Below are positions 1 to 10,779 of a DNA stretch of 64,000 nucleotides, piece after piece. The notes below the pieces were generated by a model. That model was not told the DNA's origin. It searched no databases and saw only the letters and a list, made by a program, of their open reading frames with translations. This DNA comes from Enterobacter cancerogenus (GTDB taxonomy: Bacteria; Pseudomonadota; Gammaproteobacteria; Enterobacterales; Enterobacteriaceae): NCBI RefSeq assembly GCF_019047785.1, contig NZ_CP077290.1:1302001-1366000 (forward strand), read 5' to 3'. The translations under genes and the position numbers were made by a program. Numbering within the stretch: position 1 is the first letter of the stretch; every line of letters starts with the position of its first letter.

Positions 1-1
1 A

Positions 2-403
2 AAAACCGATATCCGGCTGATCTCCGCCATGGTGGCGTTCTCCATGTTCGAGGCCGCGTACTACTCCGAGATTATTCGCGCCGGTATTCAGAGCATCTCC
101 CGCGGGCAATCCAGCGCGGCGCTGGCGCTGGGCATGACGCACTGGCAGTCCATGAAGCTGATTATTCTGCCGCAGGCGTTTCGCGCCATGGTTCCGCTCC
201 TGCTGACGCAGGGCATCGTCCTGTTCCAGGATACGTCGCTGGTCTACGTTCTGAGCCTGGCGGACTTCTTCCGTACCGCATCCACCATCGGCGAACGTGA
301 CGGTACGCAGGTTGAGATGGTCCTCTTCGCGGGCGGGGTCTATTTTGTGATTAGTTTAAGCGCGTCGCTGTTGGTCAGCTGGCTGAAGAAAAGGACGGTA
401 TAA
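2..403 (+). CDS. gltK: Glutamate/aspartate ABC transporter permease GltK (3' part)
   Basis: Inner-membrane permease subunit of the GltIJKL glutamate/aspartate importer. Only the last 133 codons are present; the gene enters from the left edge with no start codon. The visible part contains the EAA loop typical of ABC importer permeases ([12 protein letters not shown], then GMTHWQS), which docks onto the ATPase, and the last membrane segments. It matches the C-terminus of E. coli GltK closely. The TAA stop overlaps the gltL ATG by one base, so the two genes are translationally coupled. Confidence 0.96.
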   Translation, partial: KTDIRLISAMVAFSMFEAAYYSEIIRAGIQSISRGQSSAALALGMTHWQSMKLIILPQAFRAMVPLLLTQGIVLFQDTSLVYVLSLADFFRTASTIGERDGTQVEMVLFAGGVYFVISLSASLLVSWLKKRTV

Positions 404-1128
404 TGATTTCCCTGAAAAATGTTTCTAAATGGTATGGGCACTTTCAGGTGCTGACCGACTGCTCCACTGAAGTGAAAAAAGGCGATGTGGTGGTCGTGTG
501 CGGGCCGTCCGGGTCCGGTAAATCGACGCTGATCAAAACCGTCAACGGCCTGGAGCCGGTGCAGCAGGGTGAAATTGTGGTCAACGGCACGAAGGTCAAT
601 GACAAGAAAACGAACCTTGCTCAGCTGCGTTCTCACGTCGGCATGGTGTTCCAGCATTTTGAGCTGTTCCCGCATCTCTCAATTATTGAGAACCTGACCC
701 TGGCGCAGGTGAAAGTGCTTAAGCGTGATAAAAAAGCGGCGCGTGAGAAAGGGCTGAAATTACTGGAACGCGTCGGGTTGACGGCCCATGCCGATAAATT
801 CCCGGCACAGCTATCCGGCGGACAGCAGCAGCGCGTAGCGATTGCGCGAGCCTTGTGCATGGATCCGGTGGCGATGTTGTTCGATGAACCGACTTCGGCG
901 CTCGATCCGGAGATGATCAACGAAGTGCTGGACGTGATGGTCGAACTGGCGCACGAAGGGATGACCATGATGGTTGTTACCCATGAAATGGGCTTCGCCC
1001 GCAAAGTGGCTAACCGCGTGATCTTCATGGACGAAGGCAAAATCGTGGAAGACTCCCCGAAAGAGGCATTCTTCGCTGATCCGAAATCCGAACGCGCAAA
1101 AGACTTCCTCGCCAAAATTCTGCATTAA
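403..1128 (+). CDS. gltL: Glutamate/aspartate ABC transporter ATPase GltL
   Basis: ATP-binding subunit that powers GltJ/GltK-mediated uptake of glutamate and aspartate from the periplasm. The 241 residues equal the family length. Walker A is GPSGSGKST at residues 34-42, the ABC signature LSGGQ at 137-141, and Walker B MLFDEP at 158-163. The product belongs to the polar amino acid (GlnQ/HisP) class. It starts one base inside the gltK stop and is the last gene of the operon; a strong hairpin follows. Confidence 0.97.
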   Translation: MISLKNVSKWYGHFQVLTDCSTEVKKGDVVVVCGPSGSGKSTLIKTVNGLEPVQQGEIVVNGTKVNDKKTNLAQLRSHVGMVFQHFELFPHLSIIENLTLAQVKVLKRDKKAAREKGLKLLERVGLTAHADKFPAQLSGGQQQRVAIARALCMDPVAMLFDEPTSALDPEMINEVLDVMVELAHEGMTMMVVTHEMGFARKVANRVIFMDEGKIVEDSPKEAFFADPKSERAKDFLAKILH

Positions 1129-1134
1129 TTTTCC

Positions 1135-1160
1135 GGAGCGCAATCTGCGGATTGCGCTCC
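1135..1160 (+). terminator. Hairpin after gltL, probable operon terminator
   Basis: Perfect 11-bp stem GGAGCGCAATC/GATTGCGCTCC with a 4-base loop, seven bases after the gltL stop. The following sequence (GCTTCACGCTTTGCC) is only weakly T-rich. It fits the end of the glt operon but may partly act as a 3'-end stabilising structure. Confidence 0.65.
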
Positions 1161-1247
1161 GCTTCACGCTTTGCCTCTCTTCTTCTCGTCGGCGCGACAG
1201 TGCAGCGTTAACCTTGTCACACAATAACGCCAGTAATGGAGAACCCT

Positions 1248-2183
1248 ATGGCACAGCCCATTATTCTCGATTGCGATCCGGGTCATGATGACGCGATCGC
1301 CCTCGTCCTTGCCCTCGCCTCCCCCGAGCTTGACGTCAAAGCCGTCACCTCGTCTGCGGGGAACCAGACGCCAGAGAAAACCCTGCGCAACGTCCTGCGG
1401 ATGCTGACGCTGTTAAAGCGCACCGATATCCCGGTCGCTGGCGGCGCGCTAAAACCGCTGATGCGCGAACTGATCATTGCCGACAACGTTCACGGCGAAA
1501 GCGGGCTGGACGGCCCGGCATTACCAGAGCCAGCATTTGCGCCGCAACCCTGCACCGCCGTTGAGCTGATGGCGAAGGTACTGCGTGAAAGCGCAGAGCC
1601 CGTGACGCTGGTGGCAACCGGTCCGCAGACCAACGTCGCACTGCTGCTCAACAGCCACCCTGAGCTGCACCGCAACATTGCCCAAATCGTGATTATGGGC
1701 GGCGCGATGGGGCTGGGAAACTGGACGCCTGCGGCCGAATTCAACATCTTTGTTGATCCGGAAGCTGCGGAGATTGTCTTCCAGTCTGGCCTGCCGATCG
1801 TCATGGCGGGGCTTGACGTGACTCACCGGGCGCAAATTATGGCCCAGGACATCGAACGGTTCCGTTCTGTGGGGAACCCGGTTGCGACGACGGTGGCGGA
1901 GCTGCTCGACTTCTTTATGGAGTATCACAAAGCCGAAAAATGGGGCTTTAGCGGCGCGCCGCTGCACGACCCTTGCACCATCGCCTGGCTGTTGAAGCCG
2001 GAGATGTTTACCACGGTGGACCGCTGGGTCGGTGTGGAGACGCAGGGGAAATACACGCAGGGGATGACGGTGGTGGACTACTATTCGCTGACGGGAAATG
2101 CGCCGAATACGACGGTGATGGTGGATATCGACCGGGAAGCGTTTGTGGATTTGCTGGCAGAGAGACTGGCTTATTACAGGTAG
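1248..2183 (+). CDS. rihA: Pyrimidine-specific ribonucleoside hydrolase RihA
   Basis: Cytoplasmic N-glycosidase that cleaves uridine and cytidine to base plus ribose in nucleoside salvage. The 311 residues equal E. coli RihA. The N-terminal DCDPGHDD motif (residues 8-15) binds the catalytic calcium and ribose. An in-frame ATG lies 12 bases upstream (1236), but the GGAG at about 1239-1242 is correctly spaced only for the ATG at 1248, which also gives the family N-terminus ([12 protein letters not shown]). It is monocistronic here, as in E. coli beside gltL. Confidence 0.95.
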   Translation: MAQPIILDCDPGHDDAIALVLALASPELDVKAVTSSAGNQTPEKTLRNVLRMLTLLKRTDIPVAGGALKPLMRELIIADNVHGESGLDGPALPEPAFAPQPCTAVELMAKVLRESAEPVTLVATGPQTNVALLLNSHPELHRNIAQIVIMGGAMGLGNWTPAAEFNIFVDPEAAEIVFQSGLPIVMAGLDVTHRAQIMAQDIERFRSVGNPVATTVAELLDFFMEYHKAEKWGFSGAPLHDPCTIAWLLKPEMFTTVDRWVGVETQGKYTQGMTVVDYYSLTGNAPNTTVMVDIDREAFVDLLAERLAYYR

Positions 2184-2194
2184 GCCCGCGATTC

Positions 2195-2217
2195 TCCCTC
2201 TCCCACAGGGAGAGGGA
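2195..2217. repeat. CCCTCTCC-type inverted repeat after rihA
   Basis: A 10-bp stem TCCCTCTCCC/GGGAGAGGGA with an ACA loop, 11 bases after the rihA stop. The same arms occur near 48.9, 49.6 and 52.5 kb, so this is one copy of an interspersed REP-like hairpin. It may also serve as the convergent rihA/ybeL transcript end. Confidence 0.6.
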
Positions 2218-2235
2218 ATGTTACTTCGCTTTTAC

Positions 2236-2718
2236 CTAGGGTTCAAAGGGCCGGCGCTGGAACTGATCGTGCCCGCATTTCGGGCACAGCGGCAGTACGT
2301 CGGGGGTATAGACCGCAATGTGATGATGGCACTTCTCGCAGACCAGATTGCCCAACCCCACCACTTCGCCGCTGTGGTACACGCCGTGGTGGTTGAGATC
2401 CTGAAATACCTCGCGCCACTCCAGCTGGGTTTTATCGGTGATGTCCGCCAGTTCCTGCCACAGGCTCTCTTTGATCACCCGCATAAAGACGCTGTCGACC
2501 ACCTCGTCCTGGCTCTCTTCGTAGCTGCGCGCAAACTCTTCCAGATCGCGGCGCACTGCGCGAGTCACCTCTTCAACTTCGGTTCGCGTTAGCTCACCCG
2601 TTTGCGTCACCTTTGCGCGCGCCTGTTCGACCAGCGCATCGATATCACGCTCGCCATTACGCAGCCGCTCCGTCAGTGTCGCCACCAGTTCGCGGTAAAA
2701 TTGAGCAACCTTGTTCAT
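2236..2718 (-). CDS. ybeL: YbeL, DUF1451 zinc-ribbon protein
   Basis: Protein of unknown function, 160 residues, matching E. coli YbeL (DUF1451). The N-terminal two thirds is charged and probably alpha-helical. The C-terminus has a zinc ribbon with Cys127-x2-Cys130 and Cys145-x2-Cys148. No signal peptide or membrane segment is visible, so it should be cytoplasmic. It is divergent from leuS across about 210 bp and is preceded by AGGCAAAAGGATGAAC. The zinc ribbon suggests nucleic-acid or protein binding, but this is inference. Confidence 0.9.
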   Translation of the reverse strand: MNKVAQFYRELVATLTERLRNGERDIDALVEQARAKVTQTGELTRTEVEEVTRAVRRDLEEFARSYEESQDEVVDSVFMRVIKESLWQELADITDKTQLEWREVFQDLNHHGVYHSGEVVGLGNLVCEKCHHHIAVYTPDVLPLCPKCGHDQFQRRPFEP

Positions 2719-2837
2719 CCTTTTGCCTCCCGGGTAAGTAACTAACTCTAATAATAGACCTTATTTCGCCGCCGCTTTGTCAGGCGCGCCACAGACCCGG
2801 TAAATTCCTGCAAAGTGCATTTGTGCGAAAGGCTGTT

Positions 2838-2867
2838 TTGACGCGGGCGTTTGGGCTATGCTATGCG
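2838..2867 (+). promoter_or_regulatory. Candidate sigma-70 promoter for leuS
   Basis: TTGACG at 2838-2843 and TATGCG at 2862-2867 are separated by 18 bp, about 65 bases before the leuS start. The -35 is good and the -10 moderate. An alternative -10 (TATGCT, 2857-2862) would give a 13-bp spacer. Confidence 0.4.
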
Positions 2868-2932
2868 GATCTGAATTACCACATCCATTGGCTACATTTG
2901 TAGCTGTATTGAAAACAGGACCACTGGCTGCC

Positions 2933-5515
2933 ATGCAAGAGCAATACCGCCCGGAAGAGATAGAATCAAAAGTCCAGCAACACTGGGACGAGAAGCGTAC
3001 CTTTGAAGTAACCGAAGACGAGAGCAAAGAGAAGTATTACTGCCTGTCGATGCTTCCCTATCCTTCTGGTCGACTACACATGGGCCACGTGCGTAACTAT
3101 ACCATTGGCGATGTGATTGCTCGCTACCAGCGAATGCTTGGCAAAAACGTTCTGCAGCCGATCGGCTGGGATGCGTTCGGCCTGCCTGCTGAGGGTGCGG
3201 CGGTTAAAAACAACACGGCACCTGCGCCGTGGACGTACGACAACATTGCGTACATGAAAAACCAGCTCAAAATGCTGGGCTTCGGCTACGACTGGAGCCG
3301 CGAGCTGGCGACCTGTACCCCGGAATACTACCGTTGGGAGCAGAAATTCTTCACCGAGCTCTATAAAAAAGGGCTGGTCTACAAAAAAACCTCCGCCGTT
3401 AACTGGTGTCCGAACGATCAGACCGTTCTGGCGAACGAACAGGTTATCGACGGTTGCTGCTGGCGCTGCGATACCAAAGTTGAGCGTAAAGAGATCCCGC
3501 AGTGGTTTATCAAAATCACCGCCTACGCTGACGAGCTGCTGAACGATCTGGACAAGCTTGACCACTGGCCAGACACCGTTAAAACCATGCAGCGCAACTG
3601 GATTGGCCGTTCTGAAGGGGTAGAGATCACCTTCAACGTGGACAACTACGATCGGCCGCTGACCGTTTACACCACCCGTCCGGATACCTTCATGGGCGCG
3701 ACCTACCTGGCCGTGGCCGCAGGTCACCCGCTGGCGCAGAAAGCGGCAGAAAACAATCCGGAACTGGCGACCTTCATCGACGAATGCCGCAACACCAAAG
3801 TGGCCGAAGCCGACATGGCGACGATGGAGAAGAAAGGCGTTGCGACCGGTTACTACGCTAAGCATCCGCTGACTGGCGAAGCGATCCCGGTGTGGGCCGC
3901 AAACTTCGTGCTGATGGAGTACGGCACGGGTGCCGTGATGGCCGTTCCGGGTCACGATCAGCGCGACTACGAGTTTGCCACCAAATACGGTCTGGACATC
4001 AAGCCTGTTATCCTGGCTGCTGACGGTTCTGAACCGGACCTGTCCGAACACGCGCTGACCGAAAAAGGCACGCTGTTCAACTCCGGCGAGTTTAGCGGCC
4101 TGAGCTTCGAAGACGGTTTTAACGCCATTGCCGATAAACTGGCCTCTCTGGGCGTTGGCGAACGTAAAGTGAACTTCCGTCTGCGCGACTGGGGCGTTTC
4201 CCGTCAGCGTTACTGGGGTGCGCCAATCCCAATGGTGACGCTGGAAGATGGCACCGTGCTGCCCACACCGGAAGATCAGCTGCCGGTGATCCTGCCAGAA
4301 GATGTGGTCATGGACGGCATCACCAGCCCGATCAAAGCCGATCCTGAGTGGGCAAAAACCATCGTTAACGGTCAGCCTGCGCTGCGTGAAACCGACACCT
4401 TCGACACCTTTATGGAGTCATCATGGTACTACGCGCGCTACACCTGCCCGCAGTATCAGGAAGGCATGCTGGACGCTGACGCGGCAAACTACTGGCTGCC
4501 GGTGGATATCTACATCGGTGGTATCGAGCACGCCATCATGCACCTGCTCTACTTCCGCTTCTTCCACAAGCTGATGCGCGACGCAGGCATGGTGAACTCT
4601 GATGAACCGGCGAAACAGCTGCTGTGTCAGGGTATGGTGCTGGCGGATGCGTTCTACTACGTGGGTGCTAACGGCGAGCGTAACTGGGTCTCTCCGGTTG
4701 ATGCCATCGTTGAGCGCGACGAAAAAGGCCGTATCGTGAAGGCAAAAGACGCCGAAGGTCATGAGCTGGTTTATACCGGCATGAGCAAGATGTCCAAGTC
4801 GAAAAACAACGGTATTGACCCGCAGGTGATGGTTGAGCGTTACGGCGCGGATACCGTGCGTCTGTTCATGATGTTTGCCTCTCCGGCAGACATGACGCTT
4901 GAATGGCAGGAGTCCGGCGTTGAAGGGGCAAACCGCTTCCTGAAACGCGTCTGGAAACTGGTTTACGAGCACACCTCACAGGGCGATGCGCCGGCGCTGA
5001 ACGTAGCGGCACTGACTGAAGATCAGCAGGCACTGCGTCGTGATGTTCATAAAACCATCGCGAAAGTGACCGATGATATTGGTCGTCGTCAGACCTTCAA
5101 TACCGCAATTGCGGCTATTATGGAACTGATGAACAAGCTGGCAAAAGCCCCGCAGGAAGGCGAGCAGGATCGTGCCCTGATGCGTGAAGCGTTGCTGGCT
5201 GTGGTTCGCATGCTGAACCCGTTCACTCCGCACGTCAGCTTCACCCTGTGGCAGGAGCTGAAAGGCGAAGGTGATATCGATAACGCACCGTGGCCAGTAG
5301 CCGATGAATCAGCCATGGTGGAAAACACCACGCTGGTGGTTGTGCAGGTCAACGGCAAAGTGCGCGGTAAAATTACCGTGGCTGTCGATGCCACCGAAGA
5401 ACAGGTTCGCGAGCGTGCCGGCCAGGAACCTCTGGTGGCGAAATATCTTGAGGGCGTTACCGTGCGTAAAGTGATCTACGTACCGGGCAAACTGCTCAAT
5501 CTGGTCGTTGGCTAA
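2933..5515 (+). CDS. leuS: Leucyl-tRNA synthetase
   Basis: Class I aminoacyl-tRNA synthetase that charges tRNA-Leu and edits misactivated amino acids. The 860 residues equal E. coli LeuS. The HIGH-type motif is HMGH at residues 49-52 after PYPSGR. The CP1 editing domain follows, and KMSKS appears as [11 protein letters not shown] in the C-terminal half. The start (MQEQYRPEE) is set by homology; the frame stays open upstream to 2858, but those codons look non-coding. It is the first gene of leuS-lptE-holA-nadD, with lptE 14 bases downstream. Confidence 0.98.
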   Translation: MQEQYRPEEIESKVQQHWDEKRTFEVTEDESKEKYYCLSMLPYPSGRLHMGHVRNYTIGDVIARYQRMLGKNVLQPIGWDAFGLPAEGAAVKNNTAPAPWTYDNIAYMKNQLKMLGFGYDWSRELATCTPEYYRWEQKFFTELYKKGLVYKKTSAVNWCPNDQTVLANEQVIDGCCWRCDTKVERKEIPQWFIKITAYADELLNDLDKLDHWPDTVKTMQRNWIGRSEGVEITFNVDNYDRPLTVYTTRPDTFMGATYLAVAAGHPLAQKAAENNPELATFIDECRNTKVAEADMATMEKKGVATGYYAKHPLTGEAIPVWAANFVLMEYGTGAVMAVPGHDQRDYEFATKYGLDIKPVILAADGSEPDLSEHALTEKGTLFNSGEFSGLSFEDGFNAIADKLASLGVGERKVNFRLRDWGVSRQRYWGAPIPMVTLEDGTVLPTPEDQLPVILPEDVVMDGITSPIKADPEWAKTIVNGQPALRETDTFDTFMESSWYYARYTCPQYQEGMLDADAANYWLPVDIYIGGIEHAIMHLLYFRFFHKLMRDAGMVNSDEPAKQLLCQGMVLADAFYYVGANGERNWVSPVDAIVERDEKGRIVKAKDAEGHELVYTGMSKMSKSKNNGIDPQVMVERYGADTVRLFMMFASPADMTLEWQESGVEGANRFLKRVWKLVYEHTSQGDAPALNVAALTEDQQALRRDVHKTIAKVTDDIGRRQTFNTAIAAIMELMNKLAKAPQEGEQDRALMREALLAVVRMLNPFTPHVSFTLWQELKGEGDIDNAPWPVADESAMVENTTLVVVQVNGKVRGKITVAVDATEEQVRERAGQEPLVAKYLEGVTVRKVIYVPGKLLNLVVG

Positions 5516-5529
5516 GCGCGGGAGGAAAC

Positions 5530-6099
5530 GTGCGACAACTGGCAACAATACTCTTATCCCTGGCGGTGCTTGTCACCGCAGGCTGTGGCTGGCATCTGCG
5601 CAACACTACGGCAGTGCCTGCTAACATGAAAACGATGATCTTTGATTCATCCGATCCGAATGGCCCACTCAGCCGGGCGATCCGCAACCAGCTGCGCCTG
5701 AATGGCGTTGAGATTATCGAAAAAGACACGCTGCGCCAGGATGTACCGTCATTCCGCGTCACCGGCTCGACGCTGAGTAAAGATACCGCCTCTATCTTCC
5801 AGGATGGGCGTACGGCGGAATATCAGATGGTCATGTCGGTTAACGCAGCCGTGCTGATCCCGGGTAAAGATATCTATCCGATCAGCACCAAGGTCTACCG
5901 TTCGTTCTTTGATAACCCGCAAACTGCGCTGGCGAAAGATGCTGAGCAGGCGATTATCATCAACGAAATGTATGACAAGGCAGCCGAGCAGCTGATCCGT
6001 AAGCTGCCAAGCATTGCCGCGTCGACGAAACCGGGCTCAGACATCATCGACCAGCCGGAGGCAAACTCGCCGCCGCTGACCACCTCGATGGGTAACTGA
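5530..6099 (+). CDS. lptE: LPS-assembly lipoprotein LptE (RlpB)
   Basis: Outer-membrane lipoprotein that plugs the LptD barrel and helps insert lipopolysaccharide into the outer leaflet. The start is GTG with a near-perfect GGAGG seven bases upstream. The signal peptide ends in a lipobox (VTAGC), giving an acylated Cys19. The 189 residues are slightly shorter than E. coli (193), with the variable part at the acidic/Thr-rich C-terminus. The TGA overlaps the holA ATG, so the genes are coupled. Confidence 0.96.
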   Translation: MRQLATILLSLAVLVTAGCGWHLRNTTAVPANMKTMIFDSSDPNGPLSRAIRNQLRLNGVEIIEKDTLRQDVPSFRVTGSTLSKDTASIFQDGRTAEYQMVMSVNAAVLIPGKDIYPISTKVYRSFFDNPQTALAKDAEQAIIINEMYDKAAEQLIRKLPSIAASTKPGSDIIDQPEANSPPLTTSMGN

Positions 6100-7130
6100 T
6101 GATCAGGTTGTATCCTGAACAACTCCGCGCGCAGCTCAATGAAGGGCTGCGCGCGGCGTATCTGTTACTGGGCAACGATCCGCTCTTACTTCAGGAAAGC
6201 CTTGATGCCGTTCGACACGTCGCGGCGACTCAGGGTTTTGATGAACACCACACCTTCCAGCTTGATAACAGCACTGACTGGAACGCCCTCTTTTCAGTGT
6301 GTCAGGCGATGAGCCTGTTTGCGTCACGTCAGACCATCCAGCTTCTGCTGCCAGAAAACGGCCCAAATGCGGCCATCAATGAGCAACTCGCGACGCTGGT
6401 CAGCCTGCTGCACAGCGATTTATTGCTGATCGTGCGCGGCAATAAGCTCACCAAAGCGCAGGAGAACGCGGCATGGGTTACCCAGCTTGCGACAAACGCC
6501 GTGCTGGTTACCTGCCAGACGCCGGAACAGGCGCATCTGCCAAAATGGGTTGCCACGCGGGCAAAGCAGCATAATCTCCAGCTGGATGACGCCGCGAATC
6601 AGCTGCTGTGCTACTGCTATGAAGGCAACCTGCTGGCCCTGGCCCAGGCGCTGGATCGCCTCGCCCTGCTGTGGCCTGATGGCAAACTGACCCTACCCCG
6701 CGTTGAACAAGCCGTTAACGATGCCGCCCACTTCACCCCCTTCCACTGGGTTGATGCCCTGCTTGCGGCAAAGAGCAAGCGCGCTCTGCATATTTTGCAG
6801 CAGCTCAGGCTGGAAGGCAGTGAACCGGTCATCTTGCTGCGTACGCTTCAGCGTGAACTGTTACTGCTGATTACGCTCAAGCGCCAGTCTGCACACGCTC
6901 CCCTGCGATCGCTGTTTGATAAACACCGTGTCTGGCAGAATCGCCGGGCGATGACCACCGAAGCGGTACAGCGCCTGAGCCATGAGCAACTGCGCCAGGG
7001 AGTGCAACTGTTGATGCGCGCCGAGCTGACGCTGAAGCAGGATTATGGGCAGTCGATATGGGCGGAGCTGGAAAGCCTCTCTCTGCTGCTTTGCCACAAG
7101 GCGCTCGCCGACGTTTTTATTGATGGATAA
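6099..7130 (+). CDS. holA: DNA polymerase III delta subunit
   Basis: Delta subunit of the clamp loader; it opens the beta sliding clamp during loading. The 343 residues are equal or close to E. coli HolA. The N-terminal AAA+-like fold lacks a functional ATP site, as is normal for delta. The start overlaps the lptE stop by one base and the end overlaps or abuts nadD, so this is a tightly packed operon. Confidence 0.96.
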   Translation: MIRLYPEQLRAQLNEGLRAAYLLLGNDPLLLQESLDAVRHVAATQGFDEHHTFQLDNSTDWNALFSVCQAMSLFASRQTIQLLLPENGPNAAINEQLATLVSLLHSDLLLIVRGNKLTKAQENAAWVTQLATNAVLVTCQTPEQAHLPKWVATRAKQHNLQLDDAANQLLCYCYEGNLLALAQALDRLALLWPDGKLTLPRVEQAVNDAAHFTPFHWVDALLAAKSKRALHILQQLRLEGSEPVILLRTLQRELLLLITLKRQSAHAPLRSLFDKHRVWQNRRAMTTEAVQRLSHEQLRQGVQLLMRAELTLKQDYGQSIWAELESLSLLLCHKALADVFIDG

Positions 7131-7131
7131 T

Positions 7132-7788
7132 ATGCATTCTCTTCAGGCGCTGTATGGCGGCACCTTCGATCCGGTCCATTACGGGCATCTTAAGCCGGTA
7201 GAAATTCTGGCTAACCTGATTGGCCTGCAGCGCGTCATTATCATGCCCAACAATGTTCCACCGCATCGCCCGCAGCCTGAGGCAACCAGCGAACAGCGTA
7301 AAACGATGCTCGCCCTGGCCATTGCCGATAAGCCGCTCTTTACCCTCGACGAGCGTGAACTGCAGCGCGACGCCCCCTCCTGGACATCGCAAACGCTGCA
7401 GGAGTGGCGCGATGAGCAAGGGCCGCACGCGCCGCTGGCATTCATTATCGGGCAGGATTCCTTGCTGAATTTCCCGAGCTGGCATCAGTACGAAACCATC
7501 CTGAACAACAGCCATCTGATTGTAACCCGCCGTCCGGGCTACCCCCTGACCATGCGCGAAGAGCAGCATCAGCAGTGGCTGGATACCCACCTGACGAACA
7601 ACGTTGAGGATCTGCATAACCTGCCTGCCGGGAAGATTTATCTGGCCGATACGCCATGGTTTGATATTTCGGCGACCCTCATCCGCGAGCGCCTGCAGCA
7701 GGGATTATCCTGCGACGAACTGATGCCCGCCGCCGTGCTGGACTATATTCATCAGCACGGGCTGTATCAGAAAAGTACAGACGCATAA
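7132..7788 (+). CDS. nadD: Nicotinate-mononucleotide adenylyltransferase
   Basis: Transfers AMP from ATP to nicotinic acid mononucleotide, making deamido-NAD. From ATG 7132 the product is 218 residues (E. coli 213). The nucleotidyltransferase motif [11 protein letters not shown] is at residues 9-19, and ISATLIRER near the C-terminus is the ISSTxxR-like motif. ATG 7123 is an in-frame alternative overlapping the holA stop; 7132 was chosen because it matches the E. coli N-terminus. In E. coli cobC follows nadD, but here about 270 non-coding bases follow. Confidence 0.94.
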   Translation: MHSLQALYGGTFDPVHYGHLKPVEILANLIGLQRVIIMPNNVPPHRPQPEATSEQRKTMLALAIADKPLFTLDERELQRDAPSWTSQTLQEWRDEQGPHAPLAFIIGQDSLLNFPSWHQYETILNNSHLIVTRRPGYPLTMREEQHQQWLDTHLTNNVEDLHNLPAGKIYLADTPWFDISATLIRERLQQGLSCDELMPAAVLDYIHQHGLYQKSTDA

Positions 7789-8000
7789 TGCTGGCACACG
7801 AAAACCGGGCTTATTGATTATCCCGCCTTGACAGGGTAAGCCATACTGTTATCCTCCGCTGCCAGACTTTCCCGCCAGACATTGCTTTACAGAAATTGTT
7901 TTACAAAAATGGCGATGCAATCTCAGGCGGGGGGTGGGATGATACCCGCCTTCAAAAGCCCGGCCGGTGACATTTGTCCCGATACTGGCGTCAGTTCAGG

Positions 8001-8006
8001 TATACT
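8001..8006 (+). promoter_or_regulatory. Candidate -10 element upstream of rsfS
   Basis: TATACT lies 51 bases before the rsfS start, in a 269-bp gap that otherwise shows no gene. No good -35 is found at 16-18 bp (TTGTCC is 21 bp upstream), so this is a weak promoter prediction for the rsfS-rlmH-mrdAB transcription unit. Confidence 0.25.
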
Positions 8007-8057
8007 GTCTGGCCACGAATTCACAGTTGTACAATCTCATTCACCCAGGGGGAAAAC

Positions 8058-8375
8058 TTGCAGGGTAAAGCACTCCAGGATTTTGTTATCGACAAAATTG
8101 ATGACCTGAAAGGTCAGGACATCATCGCTATCGACGTTAAGGGTAAATCCAGCATCACCGACTGCATGATCATCTGCACCGGCACGTCCACTCGCCATGT
8201 TGCTTCCATTGCCGACCATGTCGTTCAGGAATCACGCGCAGCAGGGCTTTATCCGCTTGGCGTTGAAGGTGAAGCGACCGCTGACTGGGTGGTTGTCGAT
8301 CTCGGCGATGTGATTGTCCACGTCATGCAGGACGAGAGCCGTCGCCTGTATGAGCTGGAAAAACTCTGGGGTTAA
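8058..8375 (+). CDS. rsfS: Ribosomal silencing factor RsfS
   Basis: Binds uL14 on the large ribosomal subunit and blocks subunit joining in starved or stationary cells. The 105 residues match E. coli RsfS (YbeB). The start is TTG at 8058, preceded by AGGGGGAAAA; upstream in-frame ATGs would add sequence absent from the family. The rlmH GTG begins three bases after the stop. Confidence 0.95.
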   Translation: MQGKALQDFVIDKIDDLKGQDIIAIDVKGKSSITDCMIICTGTSTRHVASIADHVVQESRAAGLYPLGVEGEATADWVVVDLGDVIVHVMQDESRRLYELEKLWG

Positions 8376-8378
8376 TGC

Positions 8379-8846
8379 GTGAAGTTGCAACTGGTCGCCG
8401 TCGGCACCAAAATGCCGGACTGGGTACAAACCGGTTTTACTGAGTATCTGCGTCGTTTCCCAAAAGATATGCCGTTCGAACTGGTGGAGATCCCGGCAGG
8501 AAAGCGCGGCAAGAACGCCGATATCAAACGTATTCTCGATAAAGAGGGAGAGCTGATGCTGGCAGCCGCAGGCAAAAACCGCATCGTGACCCTCGATATC
8601 CCGGGTAAACCCTGGGATACGCCGCAGCTGGCGCACGAACTGGAGCGCTGGAAGCAGGATGGACGTGACGTCAGTCTGTTGATTGGCGGCCCGGAAGGTC
8701 TCTCCCCTGCCTGCAAAGCGGCGGCAGAACAAAGTTGGTCTCTCTCCGCGCTGACGCTTCCCCATCCCCTCGTTCGGGTGCTGGTGGCCGAAAGCCTGTA
8801 TCGCGCGTGGAGCATTACTACCAACCACCCCTATCACCGCGAGTAA
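8379..8846 (+). CDS. rlmH: 23S rRNA pseudouridine-1915 N3-methyltransferase
   Basis: SPOUT-class methyltransferase that methylates pseudouridine 1915 in helix 69 of 23S rRNA using S-adenosylmethionine. The 155 residues match E. coli almost fully. The trefoil-knot region is visible as [11 protein letters not shown] followed by [19 protein letters not shown]. The start is GTG 8379. Its position between rsfS and mrdA is conserved. Confidence 0.96.
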   Translation: MKLQLVAVGTKMPDWVQTGFTEYLRRFPKDMPFELVEIPAGKRGKNADIKRILDKEGELMLAAAGKNRIVTLDIPGKPWDTPQLAHELERWKQDGRDVSLLIGGPEGLSPACKAAAEQSWSLSALTLPHPLVRVLVAESLYRAWSITTNHPYHRE

Positions 8847-8874
8847 TGACTGACCAGGGTAGATTAAGCAGCGG

Positions 8875-10776
8875 ATGAAACTACAGAATTCTTTTCGCGA
8901 CTATACGGCTGAGTCCGCGCTGTTTGTGCGCCGGGCAGTGGTCGCCTTTTTGGGGATTTTGCTGCTGACCGGCGTGCTGATCGCCAACCTCTATAATCTG
9001 CAAATTGTCCGCTATACCGATTACCAGACGCGTTCAAACGAAAACCGCATCAAGCTTGTCCCTATTGCGCCAAGCCGCGGCATCATTTACGACCGTAACG
9101 GTACGCCGCTGGCGTTGAACCGCACCATCTATCAAATCGAGATGATGCCGGAGAAAGTCGACAATGTGCAGGACACGCTGAACGCGCTGCGAAACGTGGT
9201 CGATCTCACCGACGATGACATCGCTGCCTTTAAAAAAGAGCGCGCCCGCTCGCACCGCTTCACCTCTATTCCGGTTAAAACGAACCTCACCGAAGTGCAG
9301 GTCGCCCGTTTTGCCGTGAACCAGTATCGCTTCCCCGGCGTTGAAGTAAAAGGCTATAAGCGTCGTTACTATCCTTATGGCTCTGCGCTGACGCACGTAA
9401 TTGGCTATGTGTCCAAAATTAACGATAAAGACGTCGACCGCCTCGATAAAGACGGCAAGCTGGCTAACTACGCCGCGACGCATGATATCGGTAAGCTTGG
9501 GATAGAGCGCTATTACGAGGACGTTCTGCACGGCCAGACCGGTTATGAAGAGGTTGAGGTCAACAACCGTGGCCGCGTGATCCGCCAGCTGAAAGAGGTA
9601 CCGCCCCAGGCGGGCCACGACGTCTATCTGACGCTCGACCTCAAACTGCAGCAGTATATCGAAACCTTGCTGACCGGCAGTCGCGCCGCTGTCGTCGTCA
9701 CCGACCCGCGAACCGGCGGGATCCTGGCAATGGTTTCCATGCCCAGCTACGATCCGAACCTTTTCGTGGATGGTATCTCCAGCAAAGATTATTCCGGCCT
9801 GCTGAATGATCCGAACACGCCGCTGGTTAACCGCGCTACGCAGGGCGTCTACCCTCCTGCATCCACGGTGAAACCTTATGTCGCCGTCTCTGCCCTGAGC
9901 GCGGGCGTGATCAACCGCAATACCAGCCTGTTCGACCCCGGCTGGTGGCAACTGCCGGGTTCTGAAAAACGCTACCGTGACTGGAAGAAGTGGGGACATG
10001 GTCATCTGAACGTCACCAAATCGCTGGAAGAATCTGCGGATACCTTCTTCTACCAGGTCGCCTATGACATGGGGATTGACCGCCTCTCCGAGTGGATGAG
10101 CAAGTTCGGCTATGGGCACTACACCGGCATTGACCTCTCCGAAGAGCGTTCGGGCAACATGCCAACCCGTGAATGGAAGCAGAAACGCTTTAAAAAACCC
10201 TGGTATCAGGGTGACACCATTCCGGTCGGTATCGGCCAGGGTTACTGGACGGCAACGCCGATACAGATGAATAAAGCGATGATGATCCTCATCAACGATG
10301 GCGTGGTGAAAGTTCCGCACCTGCTGCAAAGTACGGTTGAAGACGGTAAAAAAGTCCCGTGGATCCAGCCGCACGAACCGCCGGTGGGCGATATCCATTC
10401 CGGATTCTGGGAAATTGCCAAAGACGGCATGTACGGCGTAGCAAACCGGCCTAACGGTACCGCGCACAAATATTTCGCCGGAGCGCCTTATAAAGTCGCC
10501 GCGAAATCCGGTACGGCGCAGGTATTTGGCCTGAAAGCGAACGAGACCTACAACGCGCACCGTATTGCCGAACGCCTGCGTGACCACAAGCTGATGACGG
10601 CGTTTGCCCCTTACGATAACCCGCAGGTTGCGGTCGCGATGATCCTGGAAAACGGCGGTGCGGGTCCGGCAGTGGGGACAATCATGCGCCAGATCCTCGA
10701 CCATATCATGCTGGGTGATAACAACACCGAACTGCCTGCTGAAAACCCGGCAGCCGCTGCGGCGGAGGACCAATAA
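8875..10776 (+). CDS. mrdA: Penicillin-binding protein 2 (elongasome transpeptidase)
   Basis: Class B PBP that cross-links peptidoglycan during rod elongation, partnered by RodA. The 633 residues equal E. coli PBP2. It has a single N-terminal membrane anchor (about residues 20-45), a pedestal domain, then a transpeptidase domain with the SxxK serine in PPASTVKPY, SAD in EESADTFFY and KSGT in AAKSGTAQV. The C-terminus is Ala-rich. mrdB starts three bases after the stop. Confidence 0.97.
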   Translation: MKLQNSFRDYTAESALFVRRAVVAFLGILLLTGVLIANLYNLQIVRYTDYQTRSNENRIKLVPIAPSRGIIYDRNGTPLALNRTIYQIEMMPEKVDNVQDTLNALRNVVDLTDDDIAAFKKERARSHRFTSIPVKTNLTEVQVARFAVNQYRFPGVEVKGYKRRYYPYGSALTHVIGYVSKINDKDVDRLDKDGKLANYAATHDIGKLGIERYYEDVLHGQTGYEEVEVNNRGRVIRQLKEVPPQAGHDVYLTLDLKLQQYIETLLTGSRAAVVVTDPRTGGILAMVSMPSYDPNLFVDGISSKDYSGLLNDPNTPLVNRATQGVYPPASTVKPYVAVSALSAGVINRNTSLFDPGWWQLPGSEKRYRDWKKWGHGHLNVTKSLEESADTFFYQVAYDMGIDRLSEWMSKFGYGHYTGIDLSEERSGNMPTREWKQKRFKKPWYQGDTIPVGIGQGYWTATPIQMNKAMMILINDGVVKVPHLLQSTVEDGKKVPWIQPHEPPVGDIHSGFWEIAKDGMYGVANRPNGTAHKYFAGAPYKVAAKSGTAQVFGLKANETYNAHRIAERLRDHKLMTAFAPYDNPQVAVAMILENGGAGPAVGTIMRQILDHIMLGDNNTELPAENPAAAAAEDQ

Positions 10777-10779
10777 ATC

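Noticed and set aside
7789..8057. Remnant of cobC between nadD and rsfS
   Set aside because: E. coli has cobC here, but I could not find a histidine-phosphatase motif in any frame; the gap is simply non-coding.
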